A DNA stretch of 64,000 nucleotides from Plectosphaerella cucumerina (GCA_020746995.1 JAGPXD010000001.1:3906001-3970000), one strand, 5' to 3'. Counted from the first letter of the stretch, positions 33,119 to 44,965 are shown. Notes: generated from the sequence alone by a model not told the origin. Translations and numbers: made by a program.

Positions 33119-36037
33119 ATGACTACACCAGCGCCTGTTCCCTCCAAGGCCGCCATACACGCTTTGAGGGGCATCATCTTCGGAACGTCATGCTCCATTG
33201 TGCTTCTGGCCGAGGAGCGGAGGCGGAGGATCAGCATCGCGCGCTCCGCGGTGGAGAACGGGAGAAAACTCAAGTCGTTGAAGTGCTACAGCACCGCTGC
33301 CAGCGCTGCTCTCGAAGCAGTCCACGATGATGTTTCGACCGATGTATCAGCCCTGAGCTGGTCGAGGCCTTCAAGAAGAGAGGTGGAAACACGATGGTTT
33401 CAGGATAAGCTCGAGTTGGGCGATCTGGACATGGACAGACCAGCTCCAGATCCACGACTAGCCAGATTTCGTGGCCGGCAAACCGATGCGACATCTGCAG
33501 CCCGACCGACGATAAAGCCAAGTCAGCACGATAATGGAAGACCACAGACAAGCCAGCTCCAAGAGGTCGCCCGAGACGATACGAGCACGACGAGAAAGAG
33601 AGGCCTGCTGCCCCGGAGGCGACTGCGGACCTGCTTGCCCAAGATCGATGAAGCGCAACCACCCGTGGCACAGTACTGGGCCTCTGCTATCGCTGCGGCA
33701 CCAGCGGCTTCACTGGAAGAGCTGGGGATCGACCTGAAGACTCACGAGCCCGCTCCAACATCACCCGTAGCGGCCCTGCAGCTCGTTCGCCGGGCGGTCG
33801 CCGCCGTCCGCGCCGCGGACCCACTGCCGCCATGGCTACTGCAGCTCTCTGAGCTCCTGTCTGTGGCTTGTCAGCGCCAGGGCGATTACGAGGTGGCCGG
33901 TCGTATACTGAGCGTCGTCTGCTCTCGCGGCCCCTTGCCCCTTGATGCGTTCGTCGCGCACAAGCCCACCGACATCATCCAGAAACTCACCTCCAAGGAA
34001 GAACTTTTTGGCCTGAAACGCAATGCGCTAGAGTCTCAGCTCTGCCTCAGCGCCGAGTTGCTTTCCGCTGATGTGGAAGGGGTATCTGCTTGGCGAGCGG
34101 AACCGATGCAAGCTGCCGCAGCACGGAAGGTCCTCGGACAGCTTTTGAAATATGGCATGGAAGACACCGCGCTGTCCACCTTTCGACAACTGCGAGCTCA
34201 ACACCACCTCGGAATGAATGCTTCGATAGCGTTCATCGAACAGCTCTCGGAGCTCAGCTATCTCTCCCAGGCCATCGACGCCTTTGTTGATCTCGCGGAG
34301 AGCGTGGGCACAGCCGAGGAGTCCACTATTACCGGAGAGGTACCGCAATCCCTCTGCGAATCCATCTTCCAAGCCCTCAAAGCAACGCATGGCCATTCGG
34401 TGCTGGATGCTCTCGGGGCCATGAAGAAGCTGCAGGGCGCATCGGACCCGAATCTGGCCGCTCGCTGGATACCCGACATTCTCCAAGCATACTGGAAGAA
34501 GTCACGCAACCTCAACCGCACGGTGTTGCTGCACGCCCACATGCTGCGATACATGACGTCTAGCAGCGCGAAGGGTGCCCGCCGCCAAGGCCTGTACCGA
34601 CTGAGCTCAACCCTAGTCCGCATTCTACTGGATGCGGGCGACCTGCAACAGGCGGAGACGGAGTGGCAGAAGTTGCAGTCCTCCTACCCCCGAGCGGCTG
34701 AGGACATGGACGTCCCGGCTGGATTTGCCCGGTATCACGCGAGAGCCGGAGAATGGGGCAGCGTACGGTCCGAATTTGAACGGATGAGCCACCTCCGAGA
34801 TGCCAATCCCCAGCTGCGCACGGCCACCTATGATATCGCCTTTCGAAGTGTGCTGGATGAGTTTATGCGGACTCACACATGGAGCGAGTGTCGGCGCTTC
34901 GTCGAGGAGTATGTCCAAGACTTCAAAGTCCCGATTCACCTCGGGACGGTCAACAAGCTCGTGCAATGGCACGGCAAATGCCGCGACTACAAGGGCATCA
35001 GGACATGGCTTCTCTTCTGCGAGGGCCACGGCTTCGAACTGCGCAGCTCTTTCTTGGATACGCTCTTTACTGATGCCAAGGAGACATGGCGCTACAACCC
35101 CACGCAGCTCGTGGCTCTGTACCGTGAGCTTGAGGGCTGCATGCGGGGCGGAGAAGAGGATCGGGCGAGGCTCAAGAGCCTTGTCAAAGACGCAGCGTGC
35201 CAGAGTGGTGTCGAACCCGCCAAGGAGACGACTCTTCTCAAGCAGATGGACAGCGCCGTGCGGCGGCAACGCTGGTCAGGAGTGCTCAAGATCTACCAAG
35301 CAACGTCACGCGATCGCGAAGACTGGGCAGGGGGCCGTTATCTTCAGCTGGCCGTGCAGTCCTGCATCAAGCTGGGTCTCGAGGAGGAGGCCTTCCGCTA
35401 CGTCCAGCAGGCACGGGCAGACGGGCATGACGTTCGCGAGGCCTCGACGACGCTGTGCCTAGCCGAGCTGGATCGCATCGAAGCAGACGTGCGGCAGAAA
35501 GGCGTAACACGTTCGGGCGGTCGATCGAGCCCGTACGATGCCATCCAGCGCCTTTTCCAGCGGGTGCAAGGGAGCATGAGCCGCATCGACAACGTCGTGT
35601 TCAGCAAGGCGGCACAGGTCTGCCTCTCCCTGAGGAGTTACCGGGAGGCGGTATCCGTATGCGTGACGGCGGCGCAGACCAACGGACGGGAGGACCTGTG
35701 CTACAACGTGGACAACTTTGCCAACCTGAGCCAGGCGTTCGTGGCGCGGCACGACTATGACAAGCTGCGCTGGCTGTTGGAGCGGGTCCAGCACAAGCAC
35801 TACCGTGCCGGCCGCCACTGCCGGAGGAGTCTCTCGAGAACGGCGCACTATCTGAAGGTGGCGCTGCAGCAGGACAAGGCGGAGGAGTTGAAGGCATTGG
35901 ACCGAGCCATGCTGGAGTGCGTCGAGCAGGTGACGCAGGCGATTGAGAAGGAGCGGGAAAGCCTCCAGTCCGATATGGACGACCTGATGAGCGAGCCAGA
36001 GTCCATGGCAGCAGACGACGAGCGAGTGTTTGGATAG
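33119..36037 (+). CDS. Large PPR-like helical-repeat protein, probably mitochondrial, 972 aa
   Basis: A long single-exon gene resembling fungal pentatricopeptide-repeat proteins that act in organellar RNA metabolism; the exact target is unknown. The N-terminus (AAIHALRGIIFGTSCSIVLLAEERRRR) has a hydrophobic stretch followed by arginines and then a Ser/Ala-rich stretch, compatible with mitochondrial import. From about residue 200 the sequence is a long series of helical pairs (for example QLLKYGMEDTALSTFRQLRA, LVRILLDAGDLQQAETEWQK, YLQLAVQSCIKLGLEEEAF), as expected for tandem helical repeats. The C-terminus is acidic. I chose the ATG at 33119 because the family-like sequence begins there; the frame is open for 29 codons upstream. 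Confidence 0.83.
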   Translation: MTTPAPVPSKAAIHALRGIIFGTSCSIVLLAEERRRRISIARSAVENGRKLKSLKCYSTAASAALEAVHDDVSTDVSALSWSRPSRREVETRWFQDKLELGDLDMDRPAPDPRLARFRGRQTDATSAARPTIKPSQHDNGRPQTSQLQEVARDDTSTTRKRGLLPRRRLRTCLPKIDEAQPPVAQYWASAIAAAPAASLEELGIDLKTHEPAPTSPVAALQLVRRAVAAVRAADPLPPWLLQLSELLSVACQRQGDYEVAGRILSVVCSRGPLPLDAFVAHKPTDIIQKLTSKEELFGLKRNALESQLCLSAELLSADVEGVSAWRAEPMQAAAARKVLGQLLKYGMEDTALSTFRQLRAQHHLGMNASIAFIEQLSELSYLSQAIDAFVDLAESVGTAEESTITGEVPQSLCESIFQALKATHGHSVLDALGAMKKLQGASDPNLAARWIPDILQAYWKKSRNLNRTVLLHAHMLRYMTSSSAKGARRQGLYRLSSTLVRILLDAGDLQQAETEWQKLQSSYPRAAEDMDVPAGFARYHARAGEWGSVRSEFERMSHLRDANPQLRTATYDIAFRSVLDEFMRTHTWSECRRFVEEYVQDFKVPIHLGTVNKLVQWHGKCRDYKGIRTWLLFCEGHGFELRSSFLDTLFTDAKETWRYNPTQLVALYRELEGCMRGGEEDRARLKSLVKDAACQSGVEPAKETTLLKQMDSAVRRQRWSGVLKIYQATSRDREDWAGGRYLQLAVQSCIKLGLEEEAFRYVQQARADGHDVREASTTLCLAELDRIEADVRQKGVTRSGGRSSPYDAIQRLFQRVQGSMSRIDNVVFSKAAQVCLSLRSYREAVSVCVTAAQTNGREDLCYNVDNFANLSQAFVARHDYDKLRWLLERVQHKHYRAGRHCRRSLSRTAHYLKVALQQDKAEELKALDRAMLECVEQVTQAIEKERESLQSDMDDLMSEPESMAADDERVFG

Positions 36038-37115
36038 TCGACCCTTGCCTCGCGGCAATGTACTCATTACTATGTAAATAAATGTAAACGTACCCCTACA
36101 TCAACTGGGGAGCACAGCTGCGGCCGAGAATTTGCGAGGTGATTTCACTAGAACTCCCAAGCTTAGTTCAGCACATACCAGTATCATGGTGAGCTTGACA
36201 CAAAGTGGCAGTTCGGCCCCGACATTGACTGGACGGGAGTGTTGACGTGGACCAGGGAAAAAATCCGGGCCCCGAGGTTGGTGATGACAAGGCCCCTGTC
36301 TCGGTGGGACCCTTGGTCGTCGAGATCGAACGACGAAGGATCCAGGCACGCACCACGACTGGATCTCGCCCTGATGTACCCGCAGACCACTTATCGGGGG
36401 AAAGGTACATGCTTGACTGGCATGTGATGGAGGGGCGGGTCTTTGGGCGGTGTGTCCAGTGTTGAGACCTGGCACTGGAAGATGTCTAAAGGTTATGGGT
36501 ACCATTTGGGGGTCCAAGGTCCTGTATTTGGATGGTAAAAGCCAGCTGATTTGAAGTGCCTCTGCCGGCACATCGGTACCTGGACGGGACCTGATGTCCC
36601 ACGGGAAAATGTCCCCTGCGTCATGCGGTTCGAGGTACCTTTCTAGCCCAGTCTAGGCTAGCGCAGGCAACAGATGACAGGGAAAAGGGGGCGCAGCGGG
36701 GAGGCATGATTGGCAGGGACGGCTGCGGTGGAAGCCGTGGTGGCACGACTTGTGGTCCCAGAATGGCCTTGACTGAAATTTAGAACCCCCCGGCCTCGCA
36801 GGCGCAATTACGAAGACGACTTGATGAGCAGACCACTTTAGCCGTGCCTGGGACCGTTCTTGCTCAACCTCGCCCGGGGCCTTGGACCACCTCTCCTGCA
36901 CCATTGACCGCCGCCGTGCTGTGTATTTAACATACAAGTGTACGATATTCGATCCTCGGATCCCATAGGACTTCTCGACTCTCGACTGCCCACCGCTACA
37001 CGACCGCTCGCGCCGAAAACCCCCCCTCGATCGAAACTCACCCCTCCTCCTCTCCCACCCCCTATCCAATCCAAATCGCCCGCGGGCGCCCCGACAGATC
37101 AACTTTCCCTCGACA
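36038..37115. other. Intergenic region upstream of erg1
   Basis: The left end holds the 3' region of the PPR-like gene with an AATAAA at 36077. The right end is the erg1 promoter and leader: a TATTTAA at 36925-36931 lies about 185 bp before the ATG, followed by a C-rich leader. I could not recognise a clear sterol regulatory element by eye. Confidence 0.55.
36077..36082 (+). terminator. Likely polyadenylation signal (AATAAA)
   Basis: A perfect AATAAA 40 bases after the stop codon of the PPR-like gene, in an A/T-rich patch. Confidence 0.5.
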
Positions 37116-38624
37116 ATGGGTGTGGCTACCACAGACGCCCGCCAGGAACGGCGGGACCGATACCACGAGGCTGATGTCGTCGTCGTCGGCGCCGGCGTGT
37201 TCGGCTGCGCAATCGCATATGCCCTGGCAAAACAAGGGAGGAGCGTGATGCTCCTCGAGCGGTGGATGAAGGAGCCTGACCGCATCGTCGGCGAGCTGCT
37301 ACAGCCTGGCGGTATCGCGTCCCTGCGGAAGCTTGGCCTCGGCGACTGCCTCGAGGGCATCGATGCGGCGCCATGCTACGGCTACAGCGTACTCTTCCAC
37401 GGCGAGCCTGTCGCAATCCCCTACCCTCCCCTGAACCAGGACGGCAACATTGTCGCTGGGTATCGGGGCGGCCTGACCGAGGGCTTCGTGCCGTCGGTCG
37501 AGGGCAAGCAGAACGAGGGCCGCGCCTTTCACCACGGCCGCTTCATCATGAACCTGCGGCGGGCGTGCCAGGCCCAGGAGAACATCACAGTCTTCGAGAC
37601 CGAGGTGACGGGGACCATCAAGGGCGAAGACTCGGACCAGATTCTCGGCGTGACGGCACGCACCACAAATCAGGAGACGGGCGAGAAGGAACCCGACTAC
37701 TTCTTCGGCAGCCTGACCATCATTGCCGACGGCTACAACTCAAAGTTCCGCAAGGAGCTGATCACCGTGAAACCCATCGTCAAGTCAAAGTTCTACGCCC
37801 TCGAGATCATCGACGCACCCCTGCCCAACCCAGGCTACGGCCACGTCTTCATCGGTAACGCCTTCCCCGTCCTGATGTACCAGATCGGCTCGCGAGAGAC
37901 GCGGGTGCTCATCGACGTCCCCGACAAGCTGCCCGAGGCCGCTCCCGCCGCCGGTGGCGTCCGCGGCTACATCAACAACTGCGTCCTGCCCGTCCTCCCC
38001 GAGAACATGCGCCCCTCCGTCGCCGCCGCCATGGCCGACGGCAAGATCCCCCGCTCCATGCCCAACTCGTGGCTGCCACCATCCCGCCAGCCCGACATCC
38101 CCGGCGTCCTCCTGCTGGGCGATGCCATCAACATGCGCCACCCCCTGACCGGAGGCGGCATGACCGTCGCCTTCAACGACGCCCTCATCATCTCGGAGCT
38201 GCTCTCGCCCGCCAACTGCCCCGACCTCGCCGACGCCGACGCCCTGCGCAACGCCAAGACCACCTGGCACTGGCGCCGCAAGAGCCTCACCTGCATCATC
38301 AACGTGCTCGCCCAGGCCCTGTACGCCCTCTTCGCCGCCGACGACCGCCTCCTCCGCGCCCTCCAGCTCGGCTGCTTCACCTACTTCCAGCGCGGCCTGG
38401 CCGACGAGCCCGTCTGCCTGATGGGCGGCCTGCTCCAGCGCCCCACCGTGCTGGCCTACCACTTCTTCAGCGTCGCCTTCCTTGCCATCTGGATCAACGC
38501 CCTCAACGTCATGAGCGGGCCTGTCGGCTTCCTCAAGCTGCCACTGGCGCTCGTCGACGGCATCCTGATCCTCTGGCGCGCGAGCGTCGTCTTCCTGCCC
38601 CTCATCGCACGGGAGAGCATGTGA
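37116..38624 (+). CDS. erg1: Squalene monooxygenase (squalene epoxidase), 502 aa
   Basis: Converts squalene to 2,3-oxidosqualene with FAD, NADPH and oxygen, an early step of ergosterol synthesis in the ER membrane and the target of allylamine antifungals. Single exon, length as in yeast Erg1 (496). The FAD-binding motif is VVVVGAGVFGCAIAYALAKQG (residues 21-41). The ELLQPGG block follows, then the second FAD motif IIADGYNSKFRK near residue 205 and LLLGDAINMRHPLTGGGM near 335. The C-terminal end has two hydrophobic segments (VLAYHFFSVAFLAIWINAL, LPLALVDGILILW) for membrane attachment. Codon usage is strongly biased to C-ending codons, as in a well-expressed gene. Confidence 0.96.
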   Translation: MGVATTDARQERRDRYHEADVVVVGAGVFGCAIAYALAKQGRSVMLLERWMKEPDRIVGELLQPGGIASLRKLGLGDCLEGIDAAPCYGYSVLFHGEPVAIPYPPLNQDGNIVAGYRGGLTEGFVPSVEGKQNEGRAFHHGRFIMNLRRACQAQENITVFETEVTGTIKGEDSDQILGVTARTTNQETGEKEPDYFFGSLTIIADGYNSKFRKELITVKPIVKSKFYALEIIDAPLPNPGYGHVFIGNAFPVLMYQIGSRETRVLIDVPDKLPEAAPAAGGVRGYINNCVLPVLPENMRPSVAAAMADGKIPRSMPNSWLPPSRQPDIPGVLLLGDAINMRHPLTGGGMTVAFNDALIISELLSPANCPDLADADALRNAKTTWHWRRKSLTCIINVLAQALYALFAADDRLLRALQLGCFTYFQRGLADEPVCLMGGLLQRPTVLAYHFFSVAFLAIWINALNVMSGPVGFLKLPLALVDGILILWRASVVFLPLIARESM

Positions 38625-39320
38625 GATGCGTGTAGCAAAAGACTTGTTTGGAGAGAAGCATTCGAGCCGGCAGAGCCGCTACGTATCAGCATGGCGGCCA
38701 AAACGGCCTGTTCATATAGAGAGAGCCGAGGCAGAAGGCCCCAAAGATGATCATGTCATACATATATTTTGATACACCACGACGGCGCATGAGGGGCGGG
38801 GGAACGGATCATCAGTTTTTGTATGGTTTTTGTTTTTACTTTGCGGTGCGACGGCGTAGCGACCAGCCGGTGCACTTTAATACTAATCAAGAGCTCATTG
38901 GAGCGACTTGTTCTCTGTCTCTGGCCTTGCTTGACTACCTGTGTGCCTGGCGATCCGGCTACTTTTACAGTGATCCGAGAGTATCTCTCTCTGCCCATTT
39001 TCCTGGGCGCTCTCATGGCTTTCCAGGTCCAGTCGTTGCCCGCGGCAGATTCGTGCTCGTCGGCACCGATGAACACATGAGCCACCCTTCCATGACATGT
39101 CCTCTGCCCACTTCCAGATTGAGCCACCAACCCCATATAGCCCCTGTACATGTTGGCCTTAAATCGACCGCGCACAATAGAGCTGGGTCGGACAGGGAAT
39201 GTCGCGACCAATGTCCATTCGGCCTCGATGTCGACTAGTGAGTCGACAACTACCCTTGGCTCTGCCTCTGCGGGCCGGGCTCTCCAATTGTCATGTCGTG
39301 CCTGCCATGTAAGCCGCGGT
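38625..39320. other. Region between convergent erg1 and alg5
   Basis: 3' untranslated regions of both genes. No coding frame, repeat or RNA gene is supported. Confidence 0.6.
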
Positions 39321-40678
39321 TCAAGTCAGTCTTCTCCTATAGACACCCATCATCCAGCTGGCCCTGAGGACGGCGAGGCCGATGGCCATGCGGAGGCTGT
39401 CGGAAACGAGGCTCATCTTGGAGCCGGGAACCTCGTGCCAGTCGATGGGCACCTCGGCCACGTGGATTCCGGGGCTGGAGCCGATAACTACGCCGTCGGA
39501 TCCCATGACGGGGGCAGGAGGGGCCGACTCGGCGAGCAGCAGCATCTCAATGTCGAAGATCCAGCCCTCGGCGTGCATGTAGGGGACGATGTGGGGGAGG
39601 GCGGCGCGGGTGAAGAGTTTGAAGCCGCACTGGGTGTCGCGGAGACGGGAGGTGGCGGGCGGGGTGAGGATGGTCAGGACGAGATGGAAGGAGCGCATGA
39701 GTAAGTTGCGGAGGGCAGAACGCTGGGCAGGGGTCAACATGTGATTGACGATGATTTGAAAAGAGGGTGGAACAAACCTTGACGACGGCCTCGCTGCCAA
39801 CCAGATGGGCGCGACTGCCGATGGCGACACCGCGGTGGGCACCGTCGACGACCTCCTCGCATCCCTCAATGAGACGTCCAAGGTCGCTGAACCTCGAGGC
39901 ACCATCCGCATCGGCAAAGAGGACGTACTCGCCGCGAGCGTGGCGCATGCCGTGGGTGACGGCGCCGCCCTTGCCACGGTTCTTCTCCAGCTTGACGATG
40001 CGAAGGATGTCATGCAGGTCATGCTTCTTGGCGAAGGCGAGGCAGACATTGACGGTGGTGTCCTTGCTGCCGTCGTCCACGACGATAATCTCGTAACCGG
40101 AGGCAGCGTCGGAGGTCGTGCTGCGCTTCTGTCGGCGCGACGAGGCGGGGGTCTTGGGCTTGTTCGCTCCGGGGCGGCCGACGGTCTCGTCGAGGTAGGT
40201 GACGGCCTCCTCAAGGGTGGGAAGGACGCGATCCTCCTCGTTGTAGGCGGGGAAAATGACGGAGACGCGGACCTCGGCGGGCTCAATTGGACCCGAGTCT
40301 GCGATGGCGCCTGCGCTTACGACCTTGGGATCGACGGGACGTTCATGGATGCGAGATTCGGAGTCTTGGCGTTCGGCGAGCCATCTGTCGTACCAGCAGC
40401 CGAGGGTCGCCCGGCGGGGTTCCTTCGAGGTGGCAGAGGAGGTGAGGTATGTCTTTTCGGAGGGAAGGGGAGCCCGGGGCTTCGGCGCGGTGCAGTGGAG
40501 GACAAGGAGGAGCTGGTAGGTAGGGAGTTGGGTCTTAGCAGGAGAGTCGAGGCGGGGGCGGGGGAGGGGGAGGTCTCAGAGGACATACTGAATAGTGGCA
40601 GACGGCAACTAGCAGGACCAAGAGGACAGCTCGAACAGACCAGGACGTCTGGACGAGCCATGTCAAGAGGTCAGCCAT
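39321..40678 (-). CDS. alg5: Dolichyl-phosphate beta-glucosyltransferase Alg5, 408 aa
   Basis: Transfers glucose from UDP-glucose to dolichyl phosphate on the cytosolic face of the ER, making the donor used to finish the N-glycan precursor. Three exons (40589-40678, 39778-40512, 39321-39722), all in phase 0. An N-terminal membrane anchor (SVRAVLLVLLVAVCHYSLLLVL) spans exons 1 and 2. The GT2 core shows VSVIFPAYNEEDRV, YEIIVVDDGSKDTT, the KNRGKGGAVTHGM block and the metal-binding YVLFADADGASRF, then RDTQCGFKLF and WIFDIEMLLLAE. About 25 extra polar residues (KTPASSRRQKRSTTSDAAS) sit between the first two motifs, and yeast Alg5 (334 aa) is shorter. A hydrophobic stretch near the end may also touch the membrane. 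Confidence 0.94.
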
Positions 40679-43292
40679 GGCTGCTGACTGCTGCTGCTGG
40701 CCTTGACTCTTGCGACTCTGGCAGTGCGCTTGACGAGGCGAGGACGACGAGGTTGGCGATACAATGGCCAGTGGGATCGAATTCGGGCGATGTGTTCGTT
40801 TGCGGGCTGGCGCGCGGCGGGATGCGCGTTCGGGCCAAACTTCCGACTTTGAGCCGGGCCAAGAGGGATCTACGTCAGGGGCAGGGGAAGAAACTCGGAG
40901 TTTGTCTGCAGCGAAGGTGGTGCACGATCGGGGGTCCCTCGGTCGCTAATTGGGCCGTGGCCGCTGGCGCTTTCGATTCGTCCAGTGAGATGTCGAAGGT
41001 GACAGGCCGTTTGGGGACCTGGCTTTTAAAAGGCGCCTGGCTGTTAGCGCCTTTCGCCTGGAGAACAGGGTGGGACGGAAAGGCGTTAGCGTGCCTCCTT
41101 CAAGAGCTGTGGCCATGATAACCTCACCTGCTTTCAGTTCCTTCCATACCAAAGCCTGTGCCTGCTTTCAGTCCAGGTTGACCTCGGTTGCACGAATAAG
41201 AACATTACAATAGGACGGTAGAGCTCAAGTTCAATGCGTATGGCTGTCGATGGAAAACCACGGACTGTTTCTTGTTAACGATGAAAGACCATCAGCATTG
41301 GAGACTTCTATCAACAGAAAGGTCAGTCATCATGTCTGGTCTCCAAGGAGTAACATCAGAGCTGACAGTTCTGTAGACATCTTTCTTCCAACAAGTTGTC
41401 TCAAGATGCCAAGAGCCTCGGCTCACTGCTCTTCACCATTGGAGTTGCTCATTGGCCCCCTTATCGTCGCAAGGCTGGCTTCTTGAAGTCAACACCCCAT
41501 CCCGAACTGCCTGCCGGCTACTTGCCGAGGACACAGATATCCAGCTTCCGACAGTCCTGCTCGGGAACAACGAGTTCCAAGTCATGACCGGGCATCAAGC
41601 CGGAACGTGGTCCGGGCCAATTGCATGTCCTCCAAGAGAGATCTCTTCCCGCCAACCTTACACGGCACTGGCTCGCCCAGCAGGTCGCCTCCTCGCTGAC
41701 TGAGCAGCGTCGCAGCACACCAATCCTCCAACGTCTTCTCGCCCTGGAAATTGGTTGGGAAGATAGGTGGAAGTCTCCGGCGTTATCAAGCGACAGGGGT
41801 AGACAGGTCAGGGCAGGGCAGGACAGGGCATGTTGAGGTGTGGGTGGTACTTTTCCCCGACGCAGATGAGGTGTCCGACCAAGTCCCGTCATCACCCATT
41901 CATCTGCCAACCTTGCTGACCAGCTGTCCAAGGTCGGGAAAGAGAGGAAACATTCGAACCTGATGCCCGGCTCTCTCCCCGGTCACCATCAACCGGGCCC
42001 CCCTGCCGATGCCACTCACACACCGCACCAAGCCTCCCGCAGGCCCAGTGTCAGCCTGCAGCCGCCCGCAGCTCCCGCCCGCAGAGAGCTGAACCCCCGG
42101 CAACGAACCGCGAGCCTCCTCTGGTGCCATGTGGCGCCAGCGACAGGCGGTCTGACGCTGTCTCGAGCCCTGCTCCTGCATTGGGCCGGTGAGCACGGCA
42201 CGCCAGAGCAGCTCCGACTGCACTGCTATTCACATCGCAATACGCCCGGCATGCCTCCTCGACCAGGCTGTCCGCCTCCCTGGCCGAAGTAACCTTCTGC
42301 TTATCTTGGTATCTTGGTTCGTGTCTCGACTCGCGCTGACATGGCCCGGATCGGATCCCCGGTCTTCCCAGACCGGCTTATCATCGCGCCCTGATGGACG
42401 TCTGTGGCCAAACCTGGGCCGGGAGGACGCTCGACCAGTGCCTCATCCGGTTTGGAATCAACCAGAAATTCGGACGCTTCCTGTGCTGACACGACCAATG
42501 TTGCCGCCAAAGGCACAACCACCTGAACCGTGCCTGGGAGGGCCGCGAATCTCTCAATATTGACACGAGCCTGGAACCTCGCTTGCGCCCGTGGCGCCGT
42601 CAGCACACTCAAACTGGGCTGAATCTTGCTGCCCGTTCCGGGACGGCACCATACGGCAGCGCCACACACCCTCTTGGCTCGCTAGACGCACCCTCTGTGA
42701 CCCTGACGAGCTGTTCCGCCTGGCAGCAGCACCAAAGGCACGGCAGGGAACCTTCGCAATGAATTGGGTCCGCAGAGGGCCTCCATGTGATTTCTCTCGA
42801 TCTGATTCAGGCTCTGCCTTCCTCGTTATCTTTCTCCCCCGCCATCATCCCGTCCAAAGCCGATTCGCGACGTCATCCGCGTTCTGATGGCCTTGCTTAT
42901 CGGGGGACGGTCCCGGAATTCCGCAACAAACAAACACCCCCCTCCTGTCCTTTCAGACCCTTCACTGTGGCCCAATCCGTTGACCTTGTGCCTGCTTCAA
43001 TGCACATCGAAAACATGGCCCTCTGTTGAATCAGACGATGCCGTACCCTAACGCCGTGGATTTCTAGTATCGTCGTGTCTGGGAAGAAAACAAGTGGAGA
43101 AAATATGGTGATGTGTTTTTGCCTCTCAGGCAGACGGGACGATTCCCGAGCCAGAGCTAGCTGGGCGAGGCGGCAGTCAGCCGCTTGGTAGATGTCCCGT
43201 CTTACATGATGAGTGGGTGGCTGGAATTGGTTGGTAAAAAGCGACGGCGTAGTGACGTTAGGTGCTCTAGCTTGGCTGGGACACTTCTGTTT
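40679..43292. other. 2.6-kb region without a supported gene
   Basis: Bounded by the alg5 start (minus strand) and the stop of the disordered-protein gene. The plus-strand frame crossing 39805-41118 is antisense of alg5. All other frames are short, overlap each other on several strands and show no domain. The part near 40700-41100 should include the alg5 promoter. No tRNA-like box pair was found. Confidence 0.5.
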
Positions 43293-44854
43293 TCATACTG
43301 CAACGGCCGAGCTGCTTCGGCTCATCCAGCGGCTCTTCTTGGCCGGCTTTGCCCCGCCAGGGGGCTGCTGCGGCTGCTTGGGCTGCTTGGACAGCCGCCT
43401 GCCCTTGGACGTCGCCGGCGTCGGCTCGTTCACCTCCTGTACCGTCTCGCGGACGGCCACATCCTTGTTGTCGACTGCTTTGCTAGCCTCGGGTGCTGAC
43501 GGGGCGGAGGGCATTGTGTACGCCGCGGGAAGCCCCCCTTCGAACGATGTATGCTCCACGTGAGAGTCGATGGTCTCCAGCTCCGTAAAGCGAGTGACTT
43601 TGGCCTTGGAGATACGCCGCTCCTTGGCCTTCGGGGTCGGTGGTCCTTCGAGGCTTTCGGCGCTCAGCTGCGCCTGCGCCTGCGCAAGTGCGGCATCCCA
43701 GAACTGATCGTCCGGTACTGCCGGGACTGCGGCTGGTGCAGGTACCAAGGCGGACGACTTGGATGATATGGGTGCCGACTCGGCGGCCGAAGACGGGGCC
43801 GTCGAGGTGGTCCCAAAGTTGAATGAGGCGAGAGAGGCCTGTGCCGTGGACAGGCTATGCTGGCTGGATGTGGAGCCGGCGTATGATGCCGTCACCGGAG
43901 TCTCGGGCGCCAACGACATGGGAGTGATGGTCGGGATCGGGCCGTAGCCGCGGGTTTGCATGGCGGCCGGTGGCCTGCGGTCAAACGCTGAGGCTGCAGC
44001 GGCCCGAACCAGGACGGCCGGGTCGCCGGGCCCTCGCTCGGACGCGTCTGAGGTCCTGCGGGAGCTCGGGTGAAGCCGGTGGGTGGCGGCGGCGGCGGCA
44101 GCGGACGGACGGCTGGCGCTTGTGTGATGGAGAGGGGACATGCCCACTGACTGAGGGGGCATGGTGCTACGACGGTTGGCGGAGGGGCGGATTTCAAGGT
44201 CGTCTTGAGAGCTCGAGGAATCGCCCGAGCTGCCGATTGGAGATCCTACGATGGTGTTGCGGTTAGCATAGCTGTCCGGTCCTCCCGTCGCGCGGCGGGT
44301 CCGTCCGCGGGGCCGAGACCGAGTCCGGGGGGGAGGTGGGCTCTCTCACCTTTGCTGGATGCCGCGCTCTGCCGTCCCGACTCAGACATGGGTAGCCTCT
44401 CCAGCTCCTTGCCCTTGAGGGATGGAGTTAGGCCGTCTGAGCCGGGAAACATCATGTCGACGCCGCGGTCGGGCCACGAGGGCACCGGAGGGACGCCCGT
44501 GTAGCTGTACGCCCTGGGCATGTAGCCGGACGGGTTCGCATGCAGGGATGGGTAGCTGACGTGGGAGAGGCTGCTGGCGACGCGAGGAAGGCCGGCGAGA
44601 CTGGGAGGGCCGGGCATCCTCATGTCCCTGCCGCTCGCTGCCATGGCGCTCCTGCGACGGTTGAGGTCGACAATCTTGGCTCGGTCGTCGTGCTTCCAGC
44701 TCGGGGGTGCACCGGACAGGGCGTCAATGGCAGCGTGGGTAGGGACATGCCGGTACGGGGCATGCGCGGCCTCCTTTTGGGCCTTCTCGGCCTCCTTCTG
44801 GTTGTGCTCCTTGGCCTGCTGGCGGGACCTCTTGATTTTCGAAAAGACAGACAT
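43293..44854 (-). CDS. Conserved fungal disordered protein, 485 aa
   Basis: Function unknown. Two exons (44350-44854, 43293-44245) flank a 104-nt GT-AG intron. The N-terminus is basic and helical (MSVFSKIKRSRQQAKEHNQ) and is followed by a motif-like segment, PYRHVPTHAAIDALSGAPPSWKHDDRAKIVDL, the best candidate for a conserved functional site. The rest is rich in Ser, Pro and Ala, with a second ordered-looking block, DDQFWDAALAQAQAQLSAE, near residue 350, and ends in a Lys/Pro/Ser-rich tail (KKSRWMSRSSSAVAV). No membrane segment or known domain is visible. The ATG at 44854 is the first in frame. Confidence 0.75.
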
Positions 44855-44965
44855 TGCGACGAGGAGCTTTCCGGTGAGACCTCGACGCGATCAAGAGTGA
44901 GGGCGAGGACGAGGGCGAGGACGAGGCGAAAGTCGATGAGTTGGAGGTGACGTTGGGTGAGATGA

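Noticed and set aside
37785..38462. 225-codon minus-strand open frame
   Set aside because: Gly/Val/Asp-rich antisense shadow of erg1.
39805..41118. 437-codon plus-strand open frame
   Set aside because: Antisense of alg5 running into its promoter; alg5 has clear catalytic motifs on the other strand.
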